Origin: Fen-1298 sp963833465
Lineage (GTDB): Bacteria > Bacteroidota > Ignavibacteria > UBA10030
Direction of reading: 5' to 3'
DNA: 64,000 nt
Assembly (NCBI GenBank): GCA_963833465.1
Contig: CAWHXW010000004.1
Location: 1,178,001 to 1,242,000, forward strand
Made by a program: the position numbers and the translations under genes. The notes under the pieces were generated by a model, which was given only the letters and a program-made list of their open reading frames with translations, did not search any database and was not told where the DNA came from. This document shows positions 52,822 through 61,624 of this stretch, in pieces. Position 1 is the first letter of the stretch; the number at the start of each line of letters is the position of its first letter.

Positions 52822-53985
52822 TCACGTCGTTATAGCGCTTGTTACTTTCTCTGCCGCTTCTTTTAAATTACCTGCGACAAGAAATTTTAATCCGGAATTT
52901 TTCAAAATCTCTGCCGCGATTTCGGCATTCGTGCCAGCGAGACGCACGACTATAGGAACTTGCACATCGACATTTTTCGCGGCTTCTACGACTCCGGCTG
53001 CTACGCGATCGCACCGAACAATTCCACCGAAAATATTAATTAAGATAGCTTTTACATTTTCATCTTTTAAAATAATTTTAAATCCTGCTTCTACCGTTTC
53101 AGCATTTGCACCTCCGCCGACATCGAGAAAATTTGCTGGCATTCCGCCTGCAAGCTTGATAATGTCCATTGTTGCCATTGCAAGTCCGGCGCCGTTCACC
53201 ATACAGCCGACGTTGCCGTCAAGTTTTATATAATTAAGATTGGATGCCGCAGCTTCTACTTCAAGCGGCTCTTCTTCATCGATATCGCGAAGCTGCTCAT
53301 ATTCTGGATGACGGAAAAGTGCATTATCATCAAAGTTGATTTTGGCATCGAGTGCAATAACATGATTTTCCTGTGTAATGACAAGCGGATTTATTTCTGC
53401 AAGAGATGCATCTGTTGCCTCATACATTTTATAAAGTCCTGATAAAAATTTTACTCCGTTTTTAAAAGCATCGCCAGTTAATCCGAGTCCAAAGCAAAGT
53501 GCCCGCGCCTGAAACTGTTGAAATCCAATTACGGGATCAACTAATTCTTTCAATATCTTCTCTGGTGTTTCTGCGGCGACTTTTTCAATCTCCACTCCGC
53601 CTTCTGTAGAAACCATTACAACATTTTGGGAACGTTGACGATCTAAAGTTATACCTACATACATTTCCTTTGCGATATTCATGGCTTGCTCAACAAGCAA
53701 GCGGCGAACTATTCGCCCTTCCGGCCCGGTTTGATGCGTAATAAGACGCATGCCAAGTATTTCTCCGGCGCGCTCACGGACTTCTTCTAAGCTTCGAGCA
53801 AGTTTCACACCGCCACCTTTGCCGCGTCCACCGGCATGAATTTGCGCCTTGATAACCCAAACACTTCCGCCAATTTTCTCTGCCGCTTTCACTGCTTCAT
53901 CAATCGTGAATGCCACTTCACCTTTCGGCACAGGAACTCCGAACTTTTTCAGAATTTCTTTTCCCTGATATTCATGTATCTTCAT
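52822..53985 (-). CDS. sucC: Succinyl-CoA ligase (ADP-forming) beta subunit
   Basis: A 387-residue TCA-cycle enzyme subunit with the ATP-grasp fold: MKIHEYQGKEILKKFGVPVP, KAQIHAGGRGKGGGVKLA, EQAMNIAKEMYVGITLDR, YEATDASLAEINPLV, and in the C-terminal CoA-ligase domain NFLDVGGGANAETV and INIFGGIVRCDRVA. It makes ATP while converting succinyl-CoA to succinate together with SucD, which is not adjacent here. AAGGAGCC precedes the ATG. The gene follows a HEPN gene on the same strand by only 9 bp, so it may share a transcript with the DUF262-HEPN pair. Confidence 0.97.
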   Translation of the reverse strand: MKIHEYQGKEILKKFGVPVPKGEVAFTIDEAVKAAEKIGGSVWVIKAQIHAGGRGKGGGVKLARSLEEVRERAGEILGMRLITHQTGPEGRIVRRLLVEQAMNIAKEMYVGITLDRQRSQNVVMVSTEGGVEIEKVAAETPEKILKELVDPVIGFQQFQARALCFGLGLTGDAFKNGVKFLSGLYKMYEATDASLAEINPLVITQENHVIALDAKINFDDNALFRHPEYEQLRDIDEEEPLEVEAAASNLNYIKLDGNVGCMVNGAGLAMATMDIIKLAGGMPANFLDVGGGANAETVEAGFKIILKDENVKAILINIFGGIVRCDRVAAGVVEAAKNVDVQVPIVVRLAGTNAEIAAEILKNSGLKFLVAGNLKEAAEKVTSAITT

Positions 53986-53994
53986 GAAGGCTCC

Positions 53995-54462
53995 TTATGA
54001 TAATTGCGATTCGATGAATTCAAGGACATCAACAATCTTTTTAAAATATTCATTGATCCTTACAATGGTTATTCCTGAACTTTCTCCATGCACAATCAAA
54101 TGTCTGTTTGCAATAATACTGTCTATCGCTTCCTTTCTTCCATCATTGTCGACAAACGCTTCCAAATCTTTTGCCCACCGCTCACTAAAACTTGTCTCAA
54201 TATCAATAAACTTTTTGGTTTTAGGATTTTGATATTTTCCGAGAGATTTTACAACATAATGATTGATTTCTAAATTAGATTTATTCTTTGCGTAATCCCC
54301 AAACAATTCAGATATAGAATTTTCCAACAAGCCGGCACATAGAACACATAAGTACTTTGCCCAATGCGCCTGTAATTCAATATTCTCATTTGATGCATCA
54401 GTTGTTTTTCCAATAAGATACTTGATTCTTTGTATCTGCTTGACAATTTCAACGTTCTTCAT
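53995..54462 (-). CDS. HEPN-domain protein (candidate RNase/toxin)
   Basis: A 155-residue all-helical protein with the HEPN ribonuclease signature R-x4-H: Arg120 and His125 in IIANRHLIVHGESSG. The helices before it include LCAGLLENSISELFGDYAKN, typical of MAE_28990/MAE_18760-like (RiboL-PSP) HEPN proteins. HEPN proteins with this motif are metal-independent RNases in defence and toxin-antitoxin systems. Its start overlaps the stop of the DUF262 gene by four bases, so the pair is co-translated. The activity is inferred from the motif; sequence alone cannot show toxicity. Confidence 0.82.
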   Translation of the reverse strand: MKNVEIVKQIQRIKYLIGKTTDASNENIELQAHWAKYLCVLCAGLLENSISELFGDYAKNKSNLEINHYVVKSLGKYQNPKTKKFIDIETSFSERWAKDLEAFVDNDGRKEAIDSIIANRHLIVHGESSGITIVRINEYFKKIVDVLEFIESQLS

Positions 54463-55568
54463 CTGAGATTTTTAAAAGCATTAATGGTTTTTTCCAACCT
54501 AATAGCAACAGTTGGCTCGTCTGAAGTGCCGTCGGAAACCGCTTTTAGATAATCCGTATCTTTAAGAAGAGATTCATATGATTCCTTTAATCCGACAATA
54601 TCAGAAATGGTTCCTTGTGTGTTTCTTTTTGCTAATCCCACCATCATTGAATCAAATACTGCGGCATTTATAACTTTTTTGGGTCTAAATGCTTTTTCGC
54701 CAATAGATTGGGTTACTAAGTTTATCGTATTATGAAATATCTCTTCGCATTGCATTAAAAAAACTGCATCAGCTTTTGAGTTTTTTGAAGCAAACGTATT
54801 TAAGAATTCTCCCATAGGTTTTCTATATGATTCGATATCAAAAAATAAAGCTAAAAAACGAAGTATCAATTCTTCATCTTTTAACCTACGATTCTTTTTT
54901 CCAAAAATATTACGCCATGCTGGATAATCATTCAATTCTGTAATTTTTTCTATTAGCGTTCCATGAAAAGCTGCTCTTCTGATCTCTTGTGGCTTTAATA
55001 TCATTCCTCCAGAGTTCAATCTGTGAAAAATATGAAAGATACTGGTATCTCCATCTTTGGGAGATTCTTGCTTAACGATGGTTGCATGAATAATTGCATT
55101 ATCAAGTCTACGTTTATCTTTCTCTTCCAAATTTTCATATGTTTTTCCATCTAGGTGTGGCTGCACATCTATTAACTTGAATACCTTTTTCTTTCTAGCA
55201 TCCTTTTGAGGATCAAAAAATCCGTCATAAAAGAACAGAAGCGATTTTAACCGTTGTTGACCGTCTATCACAAGCATTTTATTGGTTTTTTGCTCACTCG
55301 CCAAAAATATACCAGGGACCGGTAATCCTAAAATTAATGATTCAATAAAAGAAGAAGCATCCTCTTCTTTCCACACATATGCCCTTTGAAAGGATGGAAT
55401 AGTAATATCCCCTTTTTTTAATCTTTGAATAAGACCGGACACATCGGGATCTGATCCATAACTAGTAATATTATATATTATCTTCTTCTGAGATAAGTCT
55501 TTTTCAGACTCATCATCAACTTGAGTGACGTCTTCAAGTTCTTCCTTTAATGCTTCTTCTTCTGCCAT
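54459..55568 (-). CDS. DUF262 (GmrSD-like) family protein
   Basis: A 369-residue protein. After an acidic, Glu-rich N-terminus (1-30) the DUF262/ParB-like domain shows ITIPSFQRAYVWKEEDASSF, LILGLPVPGIFLA and the nucleotide/nuclease motif VIDGQQRLKSLLFFYDG (Asp102, Gln104, Gln105, Arg106). A helical region carries RLNSGGMILKPQEIRRAAF. The C-terminal DUF1524-type HNH nuclease seen in GmrSD is absent, so this is the short form. DUF262 proteins occur in type IV restriction (GmrSD), BREX-like and HEPN-linked modules. Here it overlaps the HEPN gene and probably regulates or activates it, a defence or toxin-antitoxin module by inference. Confidence 0.85.
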   Translation of the reverse strand: MAEEEALKEELEDVTQVDDESEKDLSQKKIIYNITSYGSDPDVSGLIQRLKKGDITIPSFQRAYVWKEEDASSFIESLILGLPVPGIFLASEQKTNKMLVIDGQQRLKSLLFFYDGFFDPQKDARKKKVFKLIDVQPHLDGKTYENLEEKDKRRLDNAIIHATIVKQESPKDGDTSIFHIFHRLNSGGMILKPQEIRRAAFHGTLIEKITELNDYPAWRNIFGKKNRRLKDEELILRFLALFFDIESYRKPMGEFLNTFASKNSKADAVFLMQCEEIFHNTINLVTQSIGEKAFRPKKVINAAVFDSMMVGLAKRNTQGTISDIVGLKESYESLLKDTDYLKAVSDGTSDEPTVAIRLEKTINAFKNLR

Positions 55569-55667
55569 TTCAAAGACTCCTATTATTTGCGAGAATTATC
55601 AAGCGGTAACAAATTTCGACACTTTACTACCTCTAACGCATCCATATCTTAATAATACCGTTCTCTT

Positions 55668-56267
55668 CTACTTTAACTCTATGCTTTTCGAGTGCTGTTT
55701 TAGCAATTCCAAAAATTTTTTTCTCGATCTATATTCCGGTTTATGATGGTAAAACGCTTGAATTTTGTCATTCTGTGCATTTACATACATAGGAATAAAT
55801 TGCGGCGAAAACACATGAACAAGTTCTTTCGCAAAGCTCACGGTAAGCTCGTCAAAATTAATTCCAAAACATGCAATTACTAACCGATAATTTGCATTTT
55901 CTTTGTATTGCATATAAAGCTTCGCAACTGATGCAATATTATTTATATTTGTTTTGCCGTCTGCATTATAAACTTTTGCATTTACAAAGTAACACCGCTT
56001 GTCTTTGTTTAAAATACAATTATGCAGCACAGTATTGGGTGTATCAATCTCAACGTTTTCTAATCCAATTTCTTTTGCACAAAACTTTATTTGCTGCATA
56101 ACAACTTGTTTGGTTATCCACGTAATAAACCGCGTATGAGCTTTTAATCCATAAGGCAATACTTTGTGATCGGTAATATTGAATGAGGGAAGAATATCAA
56201 CTGTCTGTAAAAAAATATTCTTTACAACTGACATTTCCAAATTTATTAGTTCTATTTCTTTTTTCAA
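55668..56267 (-). CDS. Hypothetical protein, possibly nuclease-like
   Basis: Not confidently recognised: 199 residues, soluble. The middle region reads LENVEIDTPNTVLHNC and then CYFVNAKVYNADGKTNINNI. An acidic pair (Glu73, Asp75) about 20 residues before N-A-K (Lys98) recalls the PD-(D/E)XK layout with Asn in place of the second acid. If real it would be an unusual nuclease; this is weak inference. It lies 21 bp after the zinc-ribbon gene and 99 bp before the DUF262 gene on the same strand, so it may be part of one module with DUF262-HEPN or belong with the zinc-ribbon gene. Confidence 0.6.
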   Translation of the reverse strand: MKKEIELINLEMSVVKNIFLQTVDILPSFNITDHKVLPYGLKAHTRFITWITKQVVMQQIKFCAKEIGLENVEIDTPNTVLHNCILNKDKRCYFVNAKVYNADGKTNINNIASVAKLYMQYKENANYRLVIACFGINFDELTVSFAKELVHVFSPQFIPMYVNAQNDKIQAFYHHKPEYRSRKKFLELLKQHSKSIELK

Positions 56268-56288
56268 GTTAGTTCCTTTATAAATTGC

Positions 56289-56801
56289 TTACTGTCCAGA
56301 TTCTGCCTCATCAATAATATCCGTTTCTGATGACTTCCATTCTGTAATTTCATTCATTGAATCTAAATATTCCGGAATCGGTACAAATACTTTCGCAGGT
56401 TTATTGATATTGCTGCGCGAGATAGGCGAATCACCGCCGCCATCCCAAATAAATCCGATTGAATTAAAATTTTGCACCAACACTTTATGCCCAGCTGATT
56501 CTAAAACTGATTTCACCAACTCTGCGTCGGAAATTTCTGTCGAACGAAAAACCTCAGCCCAATCTTGCTCCACTTTTACCTTTCGATGTGCTGAACAAAA
56601 AAATCGTCCTCGAAACTTACTCCCGCATTCTTCACAGCAAAGTTTTCGACAAATGATACAGACACCTTTTGCCGGCTTCTGTAAGTGTAGATCACAGAAA
56701 ACTTCTCCGGCTTCTGCAAATAGCGCACCGCAATGTGGACAGAAGTCGCTGTCGGCTGTGATCTCTTCATTACAATAAAAACATTTAATATATTCTGACA
56801 T
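56289..56801 (-). CDS. Zinc-ribbon protein with C-terminal DUF2007-like domain
   Basis: A 170-residue cytoplasmic protein. An N-terminal zinc ribbon has CFYC (7-10) and CPHC (21-24). A second Cys/His cluster (about 36-72: FCDLHL, VCIICRKLCCEECG, FCSAHR) resembles a B-box-type zinc finger. The C-terminal ~90 residues (WAEVFRSTEISDAELVKSVL, ESAGHKVLVQNF) match the DUF2007 "putative signal transducing protein" pattern. The role is unknown; protein-protein contact is likely. Same strand and close to the following 199-residue gene. Confidence 0.78.
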   Translation of the reverse strand: MSEYIKCFYCNEEITADSDFCPHCGALFAEAGEVFCDLHLQKPAKGVCIICRKLCCEECGSKFRGRFFCSAHRKVKVEQDWAEVFRSTEISDAELVKSVLESAGHKVLVQNFNSIGFIWDGGGDSPISRSNINKPAKVFVPIPEYLDSMNEITEWKSSETDIIDEAESGQ

Positions 56802-56893
56802 TCTCGATTGACTAAATTACAATTTACGATTTGATATGTTTGATGTGCTTAGTTGCCAAACCATTAAATATAACATCGCTAAATCAAAATATC

Positions 56894-58450
56894 TTATTTG
56901 ATTTTCTCAGATATCGCTTTTGCCTGCATAAATAAAAGTAAATAATCCCTACCGCCGGCTTTTGAATCCGTACCGGACATATTAAATCCTCCGAATGGGT
57001 GAACGCCAACAAGTGCTCCGGTGATTTTACGATTCACATAAAAGTTTCCGACATGGAAAATCTTCTTTGCTTTTTCAATTTTCTTTCTGTTTTTTGTCCA
57101 GACACCGCCAGTCAATCCGAATTCTGTATTGTTTGCAATTTCTAATGCGTGATCAAAATTTTTCACTTTAATTACAGCGAGCACTGGGCCGAATATTTCT
57201 TCCTGCGCAATCGCCGCATTCGGATCGACATCAGCAATGACTGTCGGTTTTATGAAGAATCCGTCTTCTTCGCTTTTAACTCCGCCGCAAATCAACCTGC
57301 CGCCTTCTTGAATTCCTTTTTGTATGTACAAAAGAATTTTTTCTTCTGAACTCCTATTAACCACTGGCCCCATATAATTTAACGGATTATCTGCTGCGCC
57401 GGTTTTAAGTTTATCTATTTTTAATTTTAATATATCAAGAAAATTTTCATAAACTTTTTCCACTACAATTGCACGTGAAGCCGCAGAACATTTTTGTCCT
57501 TGAAATCCGAAAGCCGAAACAAGTGTTGCCTGCGCTGCGGCATTGAGATCAGTCTGATCATCAATAATAATTGAATCTTTACCTCCCATTTCTGCAATTA
57601 CACGTTTGATCCATTTTTGTCCGGGTTGAACTTTCGCAGCAAGATCGTTGATATGAATACCGACTTCTTTCGATCCAGTGAACGAGACAAAACGAGTTTT
57701 TGGATGAGCAACAAGCACGTCGCCAATAGATGCACCGGAACCGGTTACAAAATTGATGACACCAGCTGGCAATCCAATCTCACGCATCAAATTAAAAAAC
57801 ATCCATCCGGTAAGCGGCGAATCGCTTGACGGCTTAAGTACTACAGTATTTCCGGTAACAATAGCGGCGGATGTTATACCTGTAAGAATTGCAAGCGCAA
57901 AATTCCATGGCGGCACAACAACGCCAGCACCAAGCGGAATGTAAAGTATCTCGCTTTTTTCAGTCGGTATCTTTGTAATCGGTTGTTTGGCAGAATAACG
58001 CAGCATTTCGCGCGCATAAAATTCAAGAAAATCAATTGCCTCCGCAGTATCTGCATCGGCTTCTGGCCAGGTCTTTCCGACTTCGTAAATCATTACGGCG
58101 CTGAATTCGTGTTTCCGCTTACGCATTAACTTTGCGGCTTTGAATAGATACTCGGCACGCTTTTTTGGAACAACCCATTTCCACTCTTCAAACTTTGCAG
58201 CGGCAGTTTCGATTGCTTTATTTGCGAGCTCAGGATTTGCTTTCGAAAATAATCCAACTACTTCATTCGGCCGTGAAGGATTAATCGATTTCAACTTATC
58301 GTCCGTGAGTATCTCTTCCCCGCCAATGACGATTGGATATTCCTTACCCAGCATTGCTTTTACTCTGGCAAGTGCTTTTTCCATTGCTTTCCGATTTGCC
58401 GGCTTGGAAAAATCGGTAAGCAATTCATTCTTAAAAGGTTTGAGCGGCAT
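56894..58450 (-). CDS. pruA: L-glutamate gamma-semialdehyde dehydrogenase (P5C dehydrogenase)
   Basis: About 518 residues. The ATG at 58450 has GGAG 8 bp upstream; the in-frame ATG at 58480 lacks such a site. An aldehyde dehydrogenase oxidising glutamate semialdehyde (from proline via P5C) to glutamate with NAD. Catalytic residues are Cys321 in FQGQKCSAASRA and the general base Glu287 in VIAEMGGKDS; the NAD-fold part has VVLKPSSDSPLTGW and FTGSKEVGIHIND. The N-terminus FKNELLTDFSKPANRKAMEKAL and the C-terminus HPFGGFNMSGTDSKAGGRDYL are diagnostic for RocA/PruA-type enzymes. No proline dehydrogenase gene is adjacent. Confidence 0.93.
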   Translation of the reverse strand: MPLKPFKNELLTDFSKPANRKAMEKALARVKAMLGKEYPIVIGGEEILTDDKLKSINPSRPNEVVGLFSKANPELANKAIETAAAKFEEWKWVVPKKRAEYLFKAAKLMRKRKHEFSAVMIYEVGKTWPEADADTAEAIDFLEFYAREMLRYSAKQPITKIPTEKSEILYIPLGAGVVVPPWNFALAILTGITSAAIVTGNTVVLKPSSDSPLTGWMFFNLMREIGLPAGVINFVTGSGASIGDVLVAHPKTRFVSFTGSKEVGIHINDLAAKVQPGQKWIKRVIAEMGGKDSIIIDDQTDLNAAAQATLVSAFGFQGQKCSAASRAIVVEKVYENFLDILKLKIDKLKTGAADNPLNYMGPVVNRSSEEKILLYIQKGIQEGGRLICGGVKSEEDGFFIKPTVIADVDPNAAIAQEEIFGPVLAVIKVKNFDHALEIANNTEFGLTGGVWTKNRKKIEKAKKIFHVGNFYVNRKITGALVGVHPFGGFNMSGTDSKAGGRDYLLLFMQAKAISEKIK

Positions 58451-58480
58451 AAGAATTCTCCGGTCACAAAAAAATCGCAA

Positions 58481-58793
58481 TTATGTTTGAACAAACAATA
58501 TTTTGGCTCGTTTACTCTACTTCTCTAATACTCAATTGCTCATAGACGTAACTGCATTATATAATAACTTACTGATTTTTTTGAAAAATTGCTGAAAAAG
58601 AAAAGTCTAACTTCTTACACTGAAAAATCAACGAGGAATCAGACTCTTAAAAAGAAAGGAGAAATGATTTCCAACTCGAATAAATCTATAGGTTATACTG
58701 AAACTTTGCTGATAACGAGTGAATAAATCTTAATCCATTAAAAACAATTTCATCTTCAATCTGCTGATAAAGCGGGAAGAATTCTGTATTATC
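58481..58793. other. 313-bp divergent intergenic region
   Basis: It lies between the minus-strand pruA-type gene and the plus-strand surface-antigen gene. It is AT-rich with several A tracts, and AGTCT/AGACT near 58604-58646 is too short and distant to call. No gene or RNA is seen. Promoters for both directions are expected here. Confidence 0.4.
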
Positions 58794-59450
58794 ATGGAAT
58801 ATCAATCAACAAAGTCTGCGGTTCGAAAAACAACAATGCTGGAATTAAAATTCGTTTTTTTTATTATAGCTTTCCTTTATATTCAAAGTGCAGATGCTCA
58901 ACAAATCATCTCTAATATCCAAACCGATAGCATAACTGTAGTTGTTAATTCAGAACTTCAATCAAGCGGACTCCACAGGTTTTTATTCGGCTCGCTCTGG
59001 CGCGATGCTTGGACAACGCCGATAAAAGTAAAAATTTTAAATTTTGAATCCTCTGCTGGCAATCTTTTCTTCGATTCAATACTTATACAAAAACACGACG
59101 GGATAGTTGCCCGCTCATTCCGGTTTATCAATAAAAGCGGAAGTGATTACACTTTTACTCCGCTCATTCAGGATTCTGCTTCGTCACTTCCTCAAGAGTT
59201 ATCCATTCTTTTGCCGCGAAGTGTTGTTAATGACCAAATAAGCATATTGAATCCGTTTGCTCCAATCGCCGCCGCTGCGATTATGAAGGCAGCAAATTTA
59301 GCTTTTCGAGAAACACAGCTTGTCTTTCTTGCAGACAACAAAAATATTAGCGAGTATCATTTGCAAACTGGAAGAAGAATTGGAATTCTTGAAGGACCAC
59401 TGAGTGTTCCATTTACAAATATCGAATATTTTCAAAGACGACTTATTTGA
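58794..59450 (+). CDS. Surface-antigen/BamA-like protein, N-terminal fragment (frameshifted gene, part 1)
   Basis: 218 residues of open frame. The signal peptide starts at the internal ATG of MLELKFVFFIIAFLYIQSAD or at residue 1. The rest matches the region of large FCB-group surface proteins that follows the phosphatase-like part: HRFLFGSLWRDAWTTPIKVK, RSFRFINKSG, LLPRSVVNDQISILNPFAP, RETQLVFLADNKNISEYH. The frame ends at 59450, but the continuation (GDWDRSADQWQW, then a beta-barrel) lies in the +1 frame from 59404. So this is the first half of one gene broken by a single-base length change between about 59404 and 59447. The N-terminal metallophosphoesterase of longer relatives is absent. 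Confidence 0.75.
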   Translation: MEYQSTKSAVRKTTMLELKFVFFIIAFLYIQSADAQQIISNIQTDSITVVVNSELQSSGLHRFLFGSLWRDAWTTPIKVKILNFESSAGNLFFDSILIQKHDGIVARSFRFINKSGSDYTFTPLIQDSASSLPQELSILLPRSVVNDQISILNPFAPIAAAAIMKAANLAFRETQLVFLADNKNISEYHLQTGRRIGILEGPLSVPFTNIEYFQRRLI

Positions 59451-61398
59451 AACATCGTCTATGTTAGAGTCTTTAGAAAATAATCTTCACAACAAAGTTG
59501 ATGAATTACAATATTTAAAAGCAAGACTTATAGATATTCTGCTTGGTGATTGGGACCGCTCGGCGGATCAATGGCAATGGATCAAAGTACAAACACCGAT
59601 AAATATTATTTGGGAACCTATACCGCGCGCACATCGACAGGCATTCGCTAGGTTGGATGGTTTGCTTCCTGCCGTCGCCGGCTTTGCAATTCCACAGTTA
59701 AAACATTGCGGCGAAAATATTCCCAGCGTAGAAAATATTACGCTGACAGGACGAAATCTGGATCGCAGATTATTAGTATCATATCCGAAACAAACATGGG
59801 ATTCGCTCGCAAACTGGATTCAGATTCAAATATCTGATTCTGTAATTATGTTGGCGATATCAAAATTGCCTAATCCGATAATAGAGAAAGAAGGGAAATC
59901 AATTCTACGGATTCTACAGGCACGGCGCGCACAATTGCTTAAAGCAGCAGATGAATTCTATAAATTGTCATCAGAATATGTTGAAATTCACGGCAGCAAT
60001 AAAGCAGACTGTGCAGATGTTCGCAAAATTGGAAGACACATGGTCTCAGTAACAATGTATAATTGTGCCGATACCTCTCACGTACCTACATTTACACGAT
60101 TGTTTCATGATGATTTCACGAAAGAAATCCGTCTATTGCTCCTTGATGGTGATGATACAGTGATTATCGAAGGCGAAGAAAACAGCACTATTAAAATCAT
60201 TGTCGATGGAGGTAATGGGAAGAATAATTTTACAGATATCAGCAAGAGCAGAAGTATATTTTCTTCTTTGAATCCTTTTTCTTATAGCAGTGCAATTTTT
60301 TATAATAACGATCAGGCAAACGGTGTTATATCGAGCAGTGATATTCAAACAATCCGTGACTGGGGTAGTGAATGGTCGTTCAGTCCGTGGTTGGATATCA
60401 ATCCAGATGATGGGCTTTTCATTGGCGGTGGACCTATATTTACGCAACATGATTATCGTATGGAACCTTACACAGAACAGATTGAGGTGCGTGCCGGACT
60501 TGCAACCCAAACCGATCGTTATCGATTGGACGCAACTGGTGAATTCCGAAATTGGTTTCCTGGCATTAGAACGATTCTCCAATTTCATGCCTCACAGCTT
60601 GATCTGTCAAACTTTTTCGGGTTAGGCAATGAAACTACTTACAAACAACCGCTCGACCGCTCTGGATTTTATAAAGTTGATCAACGTCAGTTTTTTTTTC
60701 GCACCATAATCGACTTCCCAATTGCTGTCAGTGCCTCGGTAGAAATCGGCAGCACGATCAAGCTTATTGATAACAACCCAAAACAGGGTACGCTGCTCGA
60801 TACACTTCAGCTTTCTTACTATAATAAAAGTTCTACCTTTTTAAATTTTTTTGCCCGTATTCAAATAGACAATCGTAATGCAGAAATGTTACCGACACAA
60901 GGATTGTACGCGAAAACGGAAGTTTCCTGTCTTCCCAATATTTTTGACAATGCAGATACATTTTATAAACTTCGGTGTGAAGCTCGATCTTACTTCACAC
61001 CGAACGGCATTCAAACAGTGACGATCGCAATTAAGGCAGCCGGAGAAAAAATATTGGGAAATCATCCATTCTTTGAATCTGCCTTTCTCGGCGGCAGCGA
61101 GTCGCTGCGTGGATTTGAAAGACAGCGTTTTGCAGGTGACGCTTCGTTGCTGGGCAGTGCGGAACTTCGAGCACACGTAATGCAAATTCCTTTTCTCGTT
61201 CCACTCTGGATGGGAATTTCCGGATTTGCTGAAACAGGACGTGTGTTTGTCAATGAGGAACACTCTGAACAATGGCATAATTCTATCGGCATCGGTTTAT
61301 GGTTCTCAGTGATAAAACTGGAATATTTAGTCAGCTTCGATATTGCCCATTCTGCAGATGAAATTACATTTTATACGACACTTGGATTTATGTTTTAA
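59404..61398 (+). CDS. Surface-antigen/BamA-like protein, C-terminal fragment with beta-barrel (frameshifted gene, part 2)
   Basis: The frame opens at 59404 with a GTG that is not a credible start (no ribosome-binding site; it lies inside part 1). About 650 residues: the family motif RLIDILLGDWDRSADQWQW (about 41-59), PRAHRQAFARLDGLLP, a middle region with LLLDGDDTVIIEGEE-type calcium or parallel-helix repeats, then an Omp85/BamA-type beta-barrel with FLGGSESLRGFERQRFAGDA (the conserved LRGF/Y loop) and the aromatic C-terminus TLGFMF. The product would be an outer-membrane barrel if the frameshift is an error or is bypassed. Relatives assemble or export unknown substrates. Confidence 0.75.
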   Translation: MFHLQISNIFKDDLFETSSMLESLENNLHNKVDELQYLKARLIDILLGDWDRSADQWQWIKVQTPINIIWEPIPRAHRQAFARLDGLLPAVAGFAIPQLKHCGENIPSVENITLTGRNLDRRLLVSYPKQTWDSLANWIQIQISDSVIMLAISKLPNPIIEKEGKSILRILQARRAQLLKAADEFYKLSSEYVEIHGSNKADCADVRKIGRHMVSVTMYNCADTSHVPTFTRLFHDDFTKEIRLLLLDGDDTVIIEGEENSTIKIIVDGGNGKNNFTDISKSRSIFSSLNPFSYSSAIFYNNDQANGVISSSDIQTIRDWGSEWSFSPWLDINPDDGLFIGGGPIFTQHDYRMEPYTEQIEVRAGLATQTDRYRLDATGEFRNWFPGIRTILQFHASQLDLSNFFGLGNETTYKQPLDRSGFYKVDQRQFFFRTIIDFPIAVSASVEIGSTIKLIDNNPKQGTLLDTLQLSYYNKSSTFLNFFARIQIDNRNAEMLPTQGLYAKTEVSCLPNIFDNADTFYKLRCEARSYFTPNGIQTVTIAIKAAGEKILGNHPFFESAFLGGSESLRGFERQRFAGDASLLGSAELRAHVMQIPFLVPLWMGISGFAETGRVFVNEEHSEQWHNSIGIGLWFSVIKLEYLVSFDIAHSADEITFYTTLGFMF

Positions 61399-61438
61399 GA
61401 ATAAGTTTTTAGATTTAAATATCACTGCGGAACAAAAA

Positions 61439-61466
61439 AATAAGATAGAATTCTATCTTATTTACC
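61439..61466 (+). terminator. Palindromic hairpin/terminator after the surface-antigen gene
   Basis: AATAAGATAGAA and TTCTATCTTATT (61439-61462) form a perfect 24-bp palindrome, preceded by seven A residues and followed by TTACC. It lies 40 bp after the stop. It could act as a terminator, though the T tract is short. Confidence 0.5.
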
Positions 61467-61624
61467 TTGCGTATTACTTCTTTCCGATGAAATCCAAAAT
61501 TTAAATTTGTTAGAAATCGTTTATGGAAATATGCGTTTAACTATATATAATTAGCACTGGTTTGACATGCTAATCCTTTCCGCGTATCTTTCCGATAACG
61601 GTTCTTTAATAAGGATTTAATTAT

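Noticed and set aside
59404..59450. Programmed +1 frameshift in the surface-antigen gene
   Set aside because: No known slippery sequence with a downstream structure is evident; an indel or assembly error is simpler, so it is not called as programmed.
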